A stretch of DNA of 35,740 bases from Paenibacillus rubinfantis (GTDB lineage Bacteria > Bacillota > Bacilli > Paenibacillales > Paenibacillaceae): NCBI RefSeq assembly GCF_001486505.1, contig NZ_LN909061.1:141639-177378 (forward strand), given 5' to 3'. Below the pieces are notes generated by a model. It saw only the letters and a list, made by a program, of their open reading frames with translations. It searched no databases and had not been told where the DNA came from. Shown here piece by piece: positions 6,634 to 14,697 of the stretch. Every line of letters begins with the position of its first letter. The first letter of the stretch is position 1. Made by a program: the position numbers and the translations under genes.

Positions 6634-8259
6634 ATGATTAGCACTAACGGTGTAACGCTCCGGTACGGAAAACGGGCACTTTTCGAGGACGTAAATATAA
6701 AATTCACCCCGGGCAACTGCTACGGCTTGATTGGGGCGAACGGGGCGGGTAAATCGACGTTCCTGAAAATTCTCTCCGGCGAGATCGAGCCGAACCAAGG
6801 CGAAGTGTTTTTGACGCCGGGCGAGCGGATGGCCGTGCTCAAGCAAAACCACTATGAATACGACGAATATCCGGTGCTGGAAACGGTCATTATGGGCCAC
6901 GGCCGGCTGTATTCGATTATGAAAGAGAAGGATGCCTTGTACGCCAAAGCCGATTTCTCTGAAGAGGACGGCATGCGTGCTGGCGAGCTGGAAGGCGAAT
7001 TCGCCGAGCTGAACGGCTGGGACGCGGAGCCAGATGCGGCAGCGCTTCTGATCGGCCTCGGCATTCCGCGCGAGCTGCATGACAAGAAGATGGCCGAGCT
7101 CAGCGGCAACGAGAAGGTTCGCGTCCTGTTGGCGCAGGCGTTGTTCGGACGTCCGAATAATCTGCTCCTCGACGAACCAACTAACCACTTGGACCTCGAA
7201 TCGATCCAGTGGCTTGAGAATTTCCTCATGGACTACGAAGGTACCGTTATCGTGGTATCCCATGACCGTCACTTCCTGAACAAGGTGTGCACGCACATCG
7301 CGGATATCGACTTCGGCAAAATCCAGATGTACGTCGGCAACTACGACTTCTGGTACGAGTCCAGCCAGTTGGCGCTGCAGTTGCAGCGGGACGCCAACAA
7401 GAAGAAGGAAGAGAAAATCAAGGAGCTGCAGGCGTTTATTCAACGCTTCTCCGCGAATGCCTCGAAATCGAAGCAAGCGACTTCCCGGAAAAAGCAACTG
7501 GATAAAATCACGCTGGAGGACATTCGTCCGTCCAACCGGAAATATCCGTTCCTGCATTTCAAAGCGGAGCGTGAGGCCGGCAAGCAGTTGCTGACGGTGG
7601 ACGGGTTGTCCAAAACTGTTGAAGGCGATAAAGTGCTCGACAACGTGAGCTTCGTTGTGAACAAAGGTGACAAAATCGCTTTTGTTGGCCCGAACAGCCT
7701 GCCCAAAACAACGTTATTCCAGGTCGTGACGGGAGAGCTTGAAGCGGACGCCGGCGAATACAGCTGGGGGGTTACGACCTCGCAGGCGTATTTCCCGAAG
7801 GATAACTCCCGTTATTTCGACGGCGTGGATCTGAATCTCGTGGAATGGCTGCGCCAATATTCCAACGACCAGGATGAAACGTTCCTGCGCGGCTTCCTTG
7901 GACGGATGCTGTTCTCCGGCGAGGAAGCGTTGAAGAAGGCCAGCGTATTGTCCGGGGGCGAGAAGGTTCGCTGCATGCTGGCTAAAATGATGCTGAACGG
8001 TGCCAATGTGCTGATGTTCGATGAGCCGACCAACCACTTGGATCTCGAATCGATCACGGCGCTGAACAACGGGCTGATCGATTTCGACGGGACGATTCTG
8101 TTCACATCGCATGACCATCAGTTTATCCAAACCATCGCCAACCGCATTATCGAGATTACGCCAAATGGGATCATCGATCGCGTCATGACGTACGACGAAT
8201 ACCTGGAGAGCGAAGAAATTCAAAACCTGCGGAAATCGATGTATCCGGAAGAAGTCTAA
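6634..8259 (+). CDS. ykpA: ABC-F family ATPase, YkpA/YbiT type
   Basis: ABC-F proteins are soluble twin-ATPase proteins that act on ribosomes rather than transporting solutes. This one closely follows B. subtilis YkpA: MISTNGVTLRYGKRALFED at the start and 541 residues against about 540. The first ATPase domain has Walker A GANGAGKS (34-41), signature LSGNE and Walker B LLLDEPTNHLD. A lysine-rich linker follows (about 245-300). The second domain has signature LSGGEKVRC, Walker B LMFDEPTNHLD and a switch histidine in TSHDHQF. Its Walker A reads GPNSLPKT (about 352-359), lacking the usual glycine before lysine. Other ATGs at 6619 and 6625 lie closer to the AAAAGGA site; 6634 was preferred because family homology begins there. 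Confidence 0.93.
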   Translation: MISTNGVTLRYGKRALFEDVNIKFTPGNCYGLIGANGAGKSTFLKILSGEIEPNQGEVFLTPGERMAVLKQNHYEYDEYPVLETVIMGHGRLYSIMKEKDALYAKADFSEEDGMRAGELEGEFAELNGWDAEPDAAALLIGLGIPRELHDKKMAELSGNEKVRVLLAQALFGRPNNLLLDEPTNHLDLESIQWLENFLMDYEGTVIVVSHDRHFLNKVCTHIADIDFGKIQMYVGNYDFWYESSQLALQLQRDANKKKEEKIKELQAFIQRFSANASKSKQATSRKKQLDKITLEDIRPSNRKYPFLHFKAEREAGKQLLTVDGLSKTVEGDKVLDNVSFVVNKGDKIAFVGPNSLPKTTLFQVVTGELEADAGEYSWGVTTSQAYFPKDNSRYFDGVDLNLVEWLRQYSNDQDETFLRGFLGRMLFSGEEALKKASVLSGGEKVRCMLAKMMLNGANVLMFDEPTNHLDLESITALNNGLIDFDGTILFTSHDHQFIQTIANRIIEITPNGIIDRVMTYDEYLESEEIQNLRKSMYPEEV

Positions 8260-8292
8260 AAACACAGTCGAGCTGCGATATGCGGATCAACT

Positions 8293-8342
8293 AAAAAGCC
8301 GCACGATCGGGTCCATGAGGGACCTGTCCGTGCGGCTTTTTT
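8293..8342. terminator. Bidirectional intrinsic terminator between ykpA and the convergent small gene
   Basis: The stem AAAGCCGCACG pairs with CGTGCGGCTTT, and an inner stem GGTCC/GGACC supports it. A T-run follows on the plus strand, and a matching A-run precedes it, so it can stop transcription from both sides. Confidence 0.9.
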
Positions 8343-8359
8343 GTCTTGCTTTGAGGTTT

Positions 8360-8548
8360 TTACGAACCGCCTGTCCGGCGGCGCTGATTGTTTGGCTTTT
8401 TATTGTTTTGGCTCTTCAGCGCCTTGGTTTGAAGATTGTCCTTCATCCCTGGCTTGTTGGCCGCCTGCTGCTGTTGTTTTTTCTGCTGCAGCTTTTGGCG
8501 CATCGCTTCGGCCAAATCGATTTTGCGCGGTTCTTTCGCATCCGTCAC
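8360..8548 (-). CDS. Small basic, glutamine/lysine-rich protein of unknown function
   Basis: A 62-residue protein that contains TDAKEPRKIDLAEAMRQKLQ followed by a Gln/Lys/Asn-rich low-complexity tail ending RRRTGGS. A GTG at 8548 was chosen because the GAGGAG site sits nine bases upstream. The ATG nine bases earlier would leave almost no space after that site. The tail looks disordered and strongly basic, which would suit nucleic-acid or ribosome contact, but that is only a guess. I have no named family for it. It converges on the ABC-F gene across a shared terminator. Confidence 0.6.
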   Translation of the reverse strand: MTDAKEPRKIDLAEAMRQKLQQKKQQQQAANKPGMKDNLQTKALKSQNNKKPNNQRRRTGGS

Positions 8549-8778
8549 CGATATCATCTCCTCGTAAGTAGAAAGGGGCTGTCCCTATTTTATACGTTTT
8601 TAAAAGCGCGTACAACGGGAATAATGATGAAGGCGGCTTTTCCCGGGGGCAACACTGTTTCTCTAGACTTACACGGGGTTTATTTGCTACGATGATTAAA
8701 CGCTTTTGGTATAAGCTGATTTATGGAGAGCTATGAAGTGGTTTATTGGCTCCGGGGAGAAGTCTGGAGGTGCGGGAC

Positions 8779-9648
8779 TTGGATATTTACGACGACATAC
8801 GAAAAGGGGAACGCGGGGCTTGGGTAAGCATTGCCGCTTATTTACTGCTGTCCGCTTTTAAATTGGTTAGCGGGTTTTATTTTGATTCCAACGCGCTGTT
8901 GGCCGACGGCTTTAACAACCTCACGGATATTGTGGCTTCGGTGGCGGTGCTGATCGGTCTCAAAATCTCGCAAAAACCGCCGGATTCAGATCATGCCTAT
9001 GGCCATTTCCGCGCGGAAACGATCGCTGCGTTGGTGGCTTCCTTCATTATGGCGATGGTCGGCATCCAAGTCATTCTCGATGCGATCCGTTCGTTAGCGG
9101 AAGGTGTACATAGTGAGCCTGACATTCTCTCGGCCGCGGTTGCCGCTGTCTGTGCGCTGGCCATGGGCGGGGTATATGCCTATAACCGGAGACTAGCCAA
9201 ACAGATCAACAACCAGGCGTTGATGGCCGCGGCAAAAGATAACTTGTCGGATGCCATGGTGAGCGTTGGCGCAGCCATCGGGATCATCGGAGCCCAATTC
9301 GGGCTGCCGTGGCTGGACGTCGTGGCAGCGATTGCGGTGGGATTGCTCATTTGCAAGACGGCTTGGGACATCTTTCGTCAGTCGACGCATAATCTCACCG
9401 ATGGCTTTGATGAGAAAGAGTTAGGCGATTTGCGCAGCACGATTGCCCGAACTCAAGGCGTGGAAGGGATCCGAGACTTGAAGGCTCGCGTACATGGCAA
9501 CCATGTGCTAGTTGATGTCGTCATAGAAGTGGATCCGCAGCTGACGGTGATTGAAAGCCATAAAATCAGCGACCGGGTTGAGGAGCGGATGAGAAGTAAG
9601 CAAAACGTGATGCATGTTCACGTTCATGTGGAGCCCAAAGAAGGTTAG
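8779..9648 (+). CDS. Cation diffusion facilitator (CDF) exporter, MneS/YeaB-like
   Basis: CDF proteins export divalent metals by proton antiport in the cytoplasmic membrane. This 289-residue protein has about six helices and a C-terminal cytoplasmic domain ending HVHVHVEPKEG. Metal-site motifs are seen in TM2 (LLADGFNNLTD, Asp43 and Asp50) and TM5 (AAKDNLSDAMVS). The DxxxD form in TM5 fits manganese exporters, and the sequence resembles B. subtilis YeaB (MneS). The start is taken as the TTG at 8779 with TGGAGG eight bases upstream; another TTG at 8746 has no ribosome binding site. Metal specificity is inferred. No yybP-ykoY manganese riboswitch was recognised upstream. Confidence 0.87.
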   Translation: MDIYDDIRKGERGAWVSIAAYLLLSAFKLVSGFYFDSNALLADGFNNLTDIVASVAVLIGLKISQKPPDSDHAYGHFRAETIAALVASFIMAMVGIQVILDAIRSLAEGVHSEPDILSAAVAAVCALAMGGVYAYNRRLAKQINNQALMAAAKDNLSDAMVSVGAAIGIIGAQFGLPWLDVVAAIAVGLLICKTAWDIFRQSTHNLTDGFDEKELGDLRSTIARTQGVEGIRDLKARVHGNHVLVDVVIEVDPQLTVIESHKISDRVEERMRSKQNVMHVHVHVEPKEG

Positions 9649-9686
9649 GCTCCATTCCGAATACTTGCCGTCATGGCAAATTCACC

Positions 9687-9745
9687 GCCCAAGCGAGTTA
9701 GGCCTAAGGAAATATTTACCAGGCCTTCCCGCTTGGGCTTTTTTT
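9687..9745 (+). terminator. Intrinsic terminator after the CDF exporter
   Basis: GCCCAAGCG (9687-9695) pairs with CGCTTGGGC (9730-9738), with an additional GGCCT/AGGCC inner pairing, and is followed by seven T residues. Confidence 0.88.
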
Positions 9746-9994
9746 GCGCAAAAACCGGGTGTTTGTCCCTATAAATTAGGCCGATTGGATAAATTGGGAT
9801 TTATATGAAATTGATTTGGGATTCTTCGATAACAGGTACTTTCGTTACATAAATCAAGTGTTTTTGCGCGAAAATGCGCTTTCATCGGCTGGTTTTGGTC
9901 CGGAATTTATAGGTCGGGTGCCTCTATTTTAAATCAATAACAACTAGGCCCATCGTCTTTGAATGCGCTTTCCTATAATGTGCACTTCGACCGA
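9746..9994. other. AT-rich intergenic region without a recognised gene
   Basis: No coding frame is convincing. A 10-base inverted pair, CCTATAAATT (9768-9777) and AATTTATAGG (9904-9913), is widely separated, and the motif AATGCGCTTTC occurs twice (around 9873 and 9962). A c-di-AMP riboswitch, common before cell-wall hydrolases, was looked for and not found. Confidence 0.4.
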
Positions 9995-10023
9995 TTTAGA
10001 CTAATTTCGACAAGGGATATAAT
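9995..10023 (+). promoter_or_regulatory. Candidate sigma-A promoter for the NlpC/P60 gene
   Basis: TTTAGA (9995-10000) is followed after 17 bases by a consensus TATAAT (10018-10023), some 80 bases before the ATG. The -35 is weak. A second TATAAT at 9974-9979 has no usable -35. Confidence 0.4.
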
Positions 10024-10102
10024 GGGGGCAAGACCAAAGAAAGGAGAACGTTGGAACGAAAGCTAACAACTAGATTTTACTTTAGGAGGCAGGATAACAC
10101 CC

Positions 10103-11380
10103 ATGAAACGAAGCGTAGCGATCACCTTGTTGAGTGCCCTTCTTCTCTCTTCTTATACAGCTGCTCCTCATCAGGCTGCAGCCGCAACCTCAACCGCGCA
10201 AACGATCACCAAAGGTCATATTGTCGGCGGGGTCAATTTTCGTGACCAACCTTCCCTTTCGGGTAAAGTAGTCGGATTCCTTAAAAAGGGGTCAGAAGTT
10301 ACTGTATTGGACCAAAGTAATAAATACTTTTATCTCGTGCGCACCGAGGACGGAACGACGGGTTACGTCAGCTCCAACGATAAGTATATTCAAGTGGAAA
10401 CGGTGGTTACCACCCCATCCCAACCTTACTTGGGATGGCCGGCGACGGTCATTTACGGCGTGAATATGCGCGATGAACCGTCCACCTCGAGCCATGTCAT
10501 CGATATGCTGAGCAAGGGTACGCAGCTGACGATTCTGGAGCAAAGCAACGAATATTTCTATAAGGTGCAAACATCCGCCGGACAAACCGGTTATGTCAGC
10601 ACAAACGAGAAATATCTCCGGATCGATGCGACGATCCCTGCGACGCCTACCCAACCTTCCCAGCCTGCGCTTGGATGGCCGGCGACGGTAACGTATGGCG
10701 TGAATATGCGCGATGAACCCTCCACCTCGGGTAAAGTCATCACGATGCTGCGTACGGGCACGCAACTGACGGTTCTCGAACAAAGCAATGAGTATTTCTA
10801 TAAAGTACAGACGTCGGATGGAACGATAGGTTACGTCAGCACGAAGGAGAAATATTTGGATGTCAGCGGGCAACCTGGAACACCGGCACCCACACCAACT
10901 CCGGACCCTGTGCCTACTCCAGCACCGTCCAACGGGATCAGCCAGCAAATTGAACAGGTGATTGAGGCCGGGATGAAATACCTGGGTACGCCTTATGAGT
11001 ATGGATCGAGCCGTAGCAATACGTCAACGTTCGACTGTTCCGATTTCGTAAGACAAGCCTTCAAGGATGCATTGGGCCTTACGCTTCCGTCGGATTCCCG
11101 AAAGCAAGGGGATTACATCAAGGACAACGGTACTGCCGTATACAATATCGATAGCTTGAAGCGAGGCGACTTGGTCTTCTTTATGAGCTATAAAGGCTCT
11201 TCAGCCAAATCCTACGAAGGGATCGACAAGCAAAGCCAGCGGATCACCCACGTGGCGATTTATCTTGGCAATGGGCAGCTCCTGCACACATACTCGAAGG
11301 AGTCCGGCGGAGTTATCCTCGATAAATTCGACGGGGCTTGGGTACACCGCTTCCTGTATGGTGGCAGCGTCTTAAAATAG
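10103..11380 (+). CDS. Secreted NlpC/P60 endopeptidase with three SH3b domains
   Basis: This 425-residue protein is exported by an N-terminal signal peptide (about 1-28, ending near HQAAAA). Three bacterial SH3 domains follow at about 38-98, 112-174 and 192-254. A Pro/Thr linker (255-277) then leads to a C-terminal NlpC/P60 domain. The catalytic triad is complete: Cys312 (FDCSDF), His383 (THVAIYLG) and His395 (LLHTYS). Enzymes of this family cut stem peptides in peptidoglycan, and SH3b domains bind the wall. The second and third SH3b domains are nearly identical at DNA level, including LGWPATV and YGVNMRDEPSTS. AGGAGG lies eleven bases before the ATG. It is transcribed alone, between two terminators. 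Confidence 0.92.
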   Translation: MKRSVAITLLSALLLSSYTAAPHQAAAATSTAQTITKGHIVGGVNFRDQPSLSGKVVGFLKKGSEVTVLDQSNKYFYLVRTEDGTTGYVSSNDKYIQVETVVTTPSQPYLGWPATVIYGVNMRDEPSTSSHVIDMLSKGTQLTILEQSNEYFYKVQTSAGQTGYVSTNEKYLRIDATIPATPTQPSQPALGWPATVTYGVNMRDEPSTSGKVITMLRTGTQLTVLEQSNEYFYKVQTSDGTIGYVSTKEKYLDVSGQPGTPAPTPTPDPVPTPAPSNGISQQIEQVIEAGMKYLGTPYEYGSSRSNTSTFDCSDFVRQAFKDALGLTLPSDSRKQGDYIKDNGTAVYNIDSLKRGDLVFFMSYKGSSAKSYEGIDKQSQRITHVAIYLGNGQLLHTYSKESGGVILDKFDGAWVHRFLYGGSVLK

Positions 11381-11389
11381 GCAATAACC

Positions 11390-11444
11390 AAAGCCGCTTT
11401 GGTTCGTTTCCCGCTATCGGGGACGAGCAAAGCGGCTTTGTTGT
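11390..11444 (+). terminator. Hairpin terminator after the NlpC/P60 gene
   Basis: AAAGCCGCTTTG (11390-11401) and CAAAGCGGCTTT (11428-11439) form a perfect 12-bp stem with further pairing in the loop. The following T-run is short and interrupted. Confidence 0.7.
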
Positions 11445-11546
11445 CCCCTGAAGCCGTTGAAAGAAACGGCTGTTCTTCCGCTTTTTTTCGTGTATAGTTA
11501 AGGAAAGAACGGTTAACGTACACGGACGGAAAGCGAGGAAAGATAC

Positions 11547-12047
11547 ATGATATGGGAGATTAGCGTGGCGGTTGCCGCGGCGGCTTTTGTGGTGCTTGTC
11601 GTCTATCTGATTAAGACGCTTAGGGCAGCGGAACGATCGCTTCAGACTACGACGGATACGCTACGAGAGGTACAAAAAACGATTGATGAGCTGGGCACCG
11701 AGGTTCAGCACGTTGTACGGCAGGCGAACGACTTGACTGGGGATCTACAGCACAAAATGAAGCAAATTGATCCGTTGATGGAATCGGTAAAACACGCAGG
11801 CGAAGTGCTGAGTGAAGTCACATTAGCGACCAAACAGGTGTCCGCCGCTGTGGCGAGCCGAATCGCCAGCCGTCCGCGGATGGCGAAACGAAAGGTACAA
11901 ACAGCCGAGTCAGCAGCAGCGGAAACGCCGGTCCGCCACGTTCAAACCAATGCGGAGCTTCCGGCGCAGGACGCGAGTCGTCCATCTGCCGGCTGGGTCA
12001 AATGGGTGGATGTTGCCGCCGATGTCTGGCAGAAATACCGCAGTTAA
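11547..12047 (+). CDS. DUF948 (YtxG-like) membrane-anchored coiled-coil protein
   Basis: A 166-residue protein. One N-terminal membrane helix (about 5-25) is followed by a long amphipathic, coiled-coil-type region (28-110) and a low-complexity Ala/Arg/Lys tail. The layout and motifs (TLREVQKTIDELGTEVQHV) are those of the DUF948 family. B. subtilis YtxG belongs to it and is a general stress protein; the biochemical role is unknown. A ribosome binding site (GAGGAAAG) precedes the ATG. It sits directly upstream of the SigB signalling operon, and a SigB-type promoter follows its stop, so shared stress regulation is plausible but not shown. Confidence 0.8.
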   Translation: MIWEISVAVAAAAFVVLVVYLIKTLRAAERSLQTTTDTLREVQKTIDELGTEVQHVVRQANDLTGDLQHKMKQIDPLMESVKHAGEVLSEVTLATKQVSAAVASRIASRPRMAKRKVQTAESAAAETPVRHVQTNAELPAQDASRPSAGWVKWVDVAADVWQKYRS

Positions 12048-12078
12048 GGGATCTAGGCACGGTGCGGCCCGTTCTGCC

Positions 12079-12104
12079 GTTTCAATCGGGGGCAGACAGG
12101 GTAA
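12079..12104 (+). promoter_or_regulatory. Candidate SigB-dependent promoter upstream of the rsb-sigB operon
   Basis: GTTTCA (12079-12084), a 14-base spacer and GGGTAA (12099-12104) match the general stress pattern GTTT-N14-GGGWAW. Its position before an operon ending in sigB would give positive autoregulation, as in Bacillus. An intrinsic terminator lies about 45 bases downstream of the -10 element, before the first gene. Confidence 0.6.
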
Positions 12105-12150
12105 TGTACACTATTACTCATTCCTTGCCCGTGTTGTCATTCGAGTAATA

Positions 12151-12184
12151 AGGAACGGGGCAAGTGCCCGGTTCCTTTTTTTTC
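12151..12184 (+). terminator. Intrinsic terminator, or attenuator, before the signalling operon
   Basis: AGGAACGGGGC pairs with GCCCGGTTCCT around an AAGT loop, followed by a long T-run. It probably ends the DUF948 transcript. An upstream CTTGCCC (12124-12130) could pair instead with GGGCAAG (12158-12164) and disrupt the stem, so an attenuator is conceivable. Confidence 0.85.
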
Positions 12185-12224
12185 GTGCTGAGCGCATACT
12201 CTAGCTCATTCTAAGGAGAATCCC

Positions 12225-13379
12225 ATGAGAATATTGATCGTAGATGACAATCCGACAAACACCATTATTATCCGCGAGATATTGAAGAAGGAAAACTACC
12301 GGAATACGGTTGCGGTAACTTCCGCCCGGGAAATGTTTGAGAGGCTTGGCGTAAAAAATTTGGACGCCGTGGAGGAGAGCGGGCCCTCCGATGTGGATTT
12401 AATTTTGCTCGATATGATGATGCCGGAGATGGATGGGATCCAAGCCTGCCGAATCTTGCAGCGTTCCGAGCAACTGAGAGAGATCCCCATCATTGTTGTT
12501 ACCGCGGTGGGGGATTCCAATAAGTTGGCGGAAGCGTTGGATGCCGGGGCTGTCGATTATGTGACGAAGCCGATCAACAAGGTAGAGCTGATGGCACGGA
12601 TTCGCCTCGCTTTGCGGCTGAAGCTGGAGAAGGACTGGCACCGGAACCGGGATCAACGCATCCAGGAGGAGCTAAAGCTGGCGTCCCTTGTTCAAAATGC
12701 CGTACTTAGTGCCCCAATCCGCGATGCGGAAGTCGAAATCGATGCCATTTATAAGCCTTCCTACGAGCTGGCAGGGGATCTGTATTCCTGGTACTCGCTG
12801 GGAGAGGGGAAATATGCGGTTATTTTGCTGGATATGATGGGCCATGGCATCTCCTCTTCCCTGTTCTGCATGTTCATCTCGTCTGTTCTTAAAGATACCG
12901 TACATACTTACGTGAAACCTGAGAAGGTGATCCAAGAGCTCAATCGCCGATTTATTCAGCTTCATATTGAAAGCAAGCTGATCCAATATTATTTCACGGC
13001 CATTTATCTTGTCGTAGACACTCGGCGAAAAATGATTGAATACGTCAATGCCGGACACCCGCCTGGTCTCCTATATACAGAGAACGAACAAGCCGTCCGT
13101 TTAGATAAGGTGGGGCCACCCGTCGGTTTGTTCGACAGCATTGAAACCGAACCGCAGACGCTTCATTACGAAGGGCCGGGCCATCTGGTGCTGTACACCG
13201 ACGGTCTGATTGACGCGCAGGAAGAATCGCCGGAGGCGCGGCAGGCCCGGCTGGAGGATCAGTTGGATACCTGCGGCCATGACTTCGACTGCGACGCGAT
13301 GAACCGGCTGTTCTTCGAAGATTCCGTTCCGCGCAAAAGGGAAGACGATAAATGCCTAGTCTGGATTTCGCTCAAATGA
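12225..13379 (+). CDS. Response regulator with PP2C-type serine phosphatase domain (RsbY/RsbU-like)
   Basis: This 384-residue protein has an N-terminal receiver domain with phosphoacceptor Asp63 (LILLDMMMPEMDG), Thr93 and Lys115. Its C-terminal PP2C/SpoIIE-type phosphatase domain (about 150-384) has metal-site motifs AGDLYS, LLDMMGHGIS, YTDGLID and the late EDDK. In the SigB pathway such a phosphatase dephosphorylates RsbV, which then sequesters RsbW and frees SigB. The REC-PP2C form corresponds to RsbY of the Bacillus cereus group rather than RsbU of B. subtilis. AAGGAG lies seven bases before the ATG. The 3' end overlaps the kinase gene, and the operon order supports control by that kinase. 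Confidence 0.9.
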   Translation: MRILIVDDNPTNTIIIREILKKENYRNTVAVTSAREMFERLGVKNLDAVEESGPSDVDLILLDMMMPEMDGIQACRILQRSEQLREIPIIVVTAVGDSNKLAEALDAGAVDYVTKPINKVELMARIRLALRLKLEKDWHRNRDQRIQEELKLASLVQNAVLSAPIRDAEVEIDAIYKPSYELAGDLYSWYSLGEGKYAVILLDMMGHGISSSLFCMFISSVLKDTVHTYVKPEKVIQELNRRFIQLHIESKLIQYYFTAIYLVVDTRRKMIEYVNAGHPPGLLYTENEQAVRLDKVGPPVGLFDSIETEPQTLHYEGPGHLVLYTDGLIDAQEESPEARQARLEDQLDTCGHDFDCDAMNRLFFEDSVPRKREDDKCLVWISLK

Positions 13380-14278
13380 AAGAGGACACGGGCAGCATGG
13401 GGCGGATGGAGGGGGAGCGGGGGCCGCTCATCAACCGTTTGGAGCAGACGGCTTGTGCGTTGGAGCGAGCGGAACTCGAACTGGACCAAATGAAGCGGGA
13501 AGTGGAGCGCTTGAATCGGGAGCTCGTCAAGGCGGAGGCTGCCGCCGCTGCAGGCAGCCAAGCCAAACGGGATTTTCTAGCGATGGTGGGCCATGAAATT
13601 CGCACACCGCTTAATGGTGTGTTCGTGATGAGCGAGCTGATGCTGGAAACGAAGCTGACCGAGGAGCAGCAGAAATATGCTGGCTTGATTTTTACCAACA
13701 CCAATACCTTAATCTCGATTGTTGATGATATCCTTGATTTTACCCGGCTTGGTCAAAACCGGCTGGAATTGGAGGAAACTCCGTTTGCGCTGCGAGAAGC
13801 GATTCGGGATATCTTTGCCTTGTTCCGACAAGAGACGGTTGGCAAGGGGTTGGATCTGTATTTTGTCATCGACGAACGGATCCCGGATCTGCTCTATGGC
13901 GATATTCGGCGGCTGCGCAAAGTGTTGATCCACTTGTTGGCGAATGCCGTCAAGTTCACCGAAAAAGGCAGGATCTACATGATCATTGCCTCAATCCCTG
14001 CCGGAAGTGGTAAGATCGGATTAAGCTTCACGATCGGTGATACGGGGATTGGGATTCCTGCAGGCCAGATGCTCCAATTATTTGAGCCGTTTACGCAGTT
14101 TGACTCCTCTATGACGAGGAGATATGGCGGCCTGGGTCTGGGGCTCTCTATTTGCCGGAAGCTGGTGGCCATGCTGGGCGGTGAGCTTCAGGCAAAGCCG
14201 TTGGAAGAGAATGGCACGGCATTTACCTTTACGCTTACGTTACGCAGCAGTGTCCCCGGCGATGTCGAACCTCGTTGA
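13352..14278 (+). CDS. Sensor-less histidine kinase of the SigB operon
   Basis: A 308-residue protein without membrane helices or a recognised input domain. An N-terminal coiled coil (about 25-68) leads to a HisKA dimerisation helix with phospho-accepting His81 (MVGHEIRTPLNG). The ATPase domain has an N box (LLANAVKFTEKG), G1 (GDTGIGIP), F box (LFEPFTQF) and G2 (YGGLGLGLSICRKL), so it looks active. It overlaps the REC-PP2C gene by 28 bases, and the likely job is phosphorylating that receiver. The start at 13352 has GGGAAG upstream; an ATG at 13376, overlapping the previous stop as ATGA, is an alternative. The input signal is unknown and may come from a partner protein. Confidence 0.85.
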   Translation: MPSLDFAQMKEDTGSMGRMEGERGPLINRLEQTACALERAELELDQMKREVERLNRELVKAEAAAAAGSQAKRDFLAMVGHEIRTPLNGVFVMSELMLETKLTEEQQKYAGLIFTNTNTLISIVDDILDFTRLGQNRLELEETPFALREAIRDIFALFRQETVGKGLDLYFVIDERIPDLLYGDIRRLRKVLIHLLANAVKFTEKGRIYMIIASIPAGSGKIGLSFTIGDTGIGIPAGQMLQLFEPFTQFDSSMTRRYGGLGLGLSICRKLVAMLGGELQAKPLEENGTAFTFTLTLRSSVPGDVEPR

Positions 14279-14340
14279 TTCATCAGCGGACAAGCTGGGT
14301 TATGTTGTAGTAAGAAAACCTATTCTGGGGAGAGTATTTC

Positions 14341-14679
14341 ATGAACACGAGAAAAAGCTTGAAATTTTCCACCACGACACAACTGGAAAACGGGATTTGC
14401 ACCGTATTCTTGCGCGGCGAGCTGGATCTGTCCGTAGCTCCCGACTTCCGTAAGGTGATGGACCCGTTGGTTGGAAAAGATGATGCGGATTTGGTTCTGA
14501 ATCTGAAAGAGTTGAAGTACATCGACAGCACCGGGATCGGGATTTTCCTGTCCATCCTGAAGGCCAGACAAGGAATGAGCTCGAGGTTTTATGTGCGGGA
14601 AGTACCGGACCATATCCGGAAACTGTTTGAAATGACCGGGATAGCCAAGTTTTTCGCGGAGCAGGAGAACTCCCACTAA
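14341..14679 (+). CDS. rsbV: Anti-sigma factor antagonist (STAS domain)
   Basis: A 112-residue STAS-domain protein. The conserved phosphorylation site is Ser63 in KYIDSTGIGIF, equivalent to the regulatory serine of RsbV. RsbV in its unphosphorylated form binds the anti-sigma kinase RsbW and releases SigB; RsbW phosphorylates it, and the PP2C phosphatase encoded upstream reverses this. A ribosome binding site (GGGGAGAG) precedes the ATG. It lies between the kinase and rsbW, in the classic rsbV-rsbW-sigB order. It differs from SpoIIAA by context, because the sigma gene that follows is of SigB type. Confidence 0.92.
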   Translation: MNTRKSLKFSTTTQLENGICTVFLRGELDLSVAPDFRKVMDPLVGKDDADLVLNLKELKYIDSTGIGIFLSILKARQGMSSRFYVREVPDHIRKLFEMTGIAKFFAEQENSH

Positions 14680-14697
14680 GGAAAGGATCGAGTATTA

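Noticed and set aside
8600..8778. yybP-ykoY manganese riboswitch before the CDF exporter
   Set aside because: The conserved loops of that riboswitch are not recognisable.
9746..10100. c-di-AMP (ydaO) riboswitch before the cell-wall hydrolase
   Set aside because: The conserved ydaO motifs were not found in the leader.
10051..10245. TTG-start frame with AAAGGAG overlapping the start of the NlpC/P60 gene
   Set aside because: It continues in another frame into the signal peptide region of a convincing gene, and its translation looks random. A translated leader peptide is not excluded.
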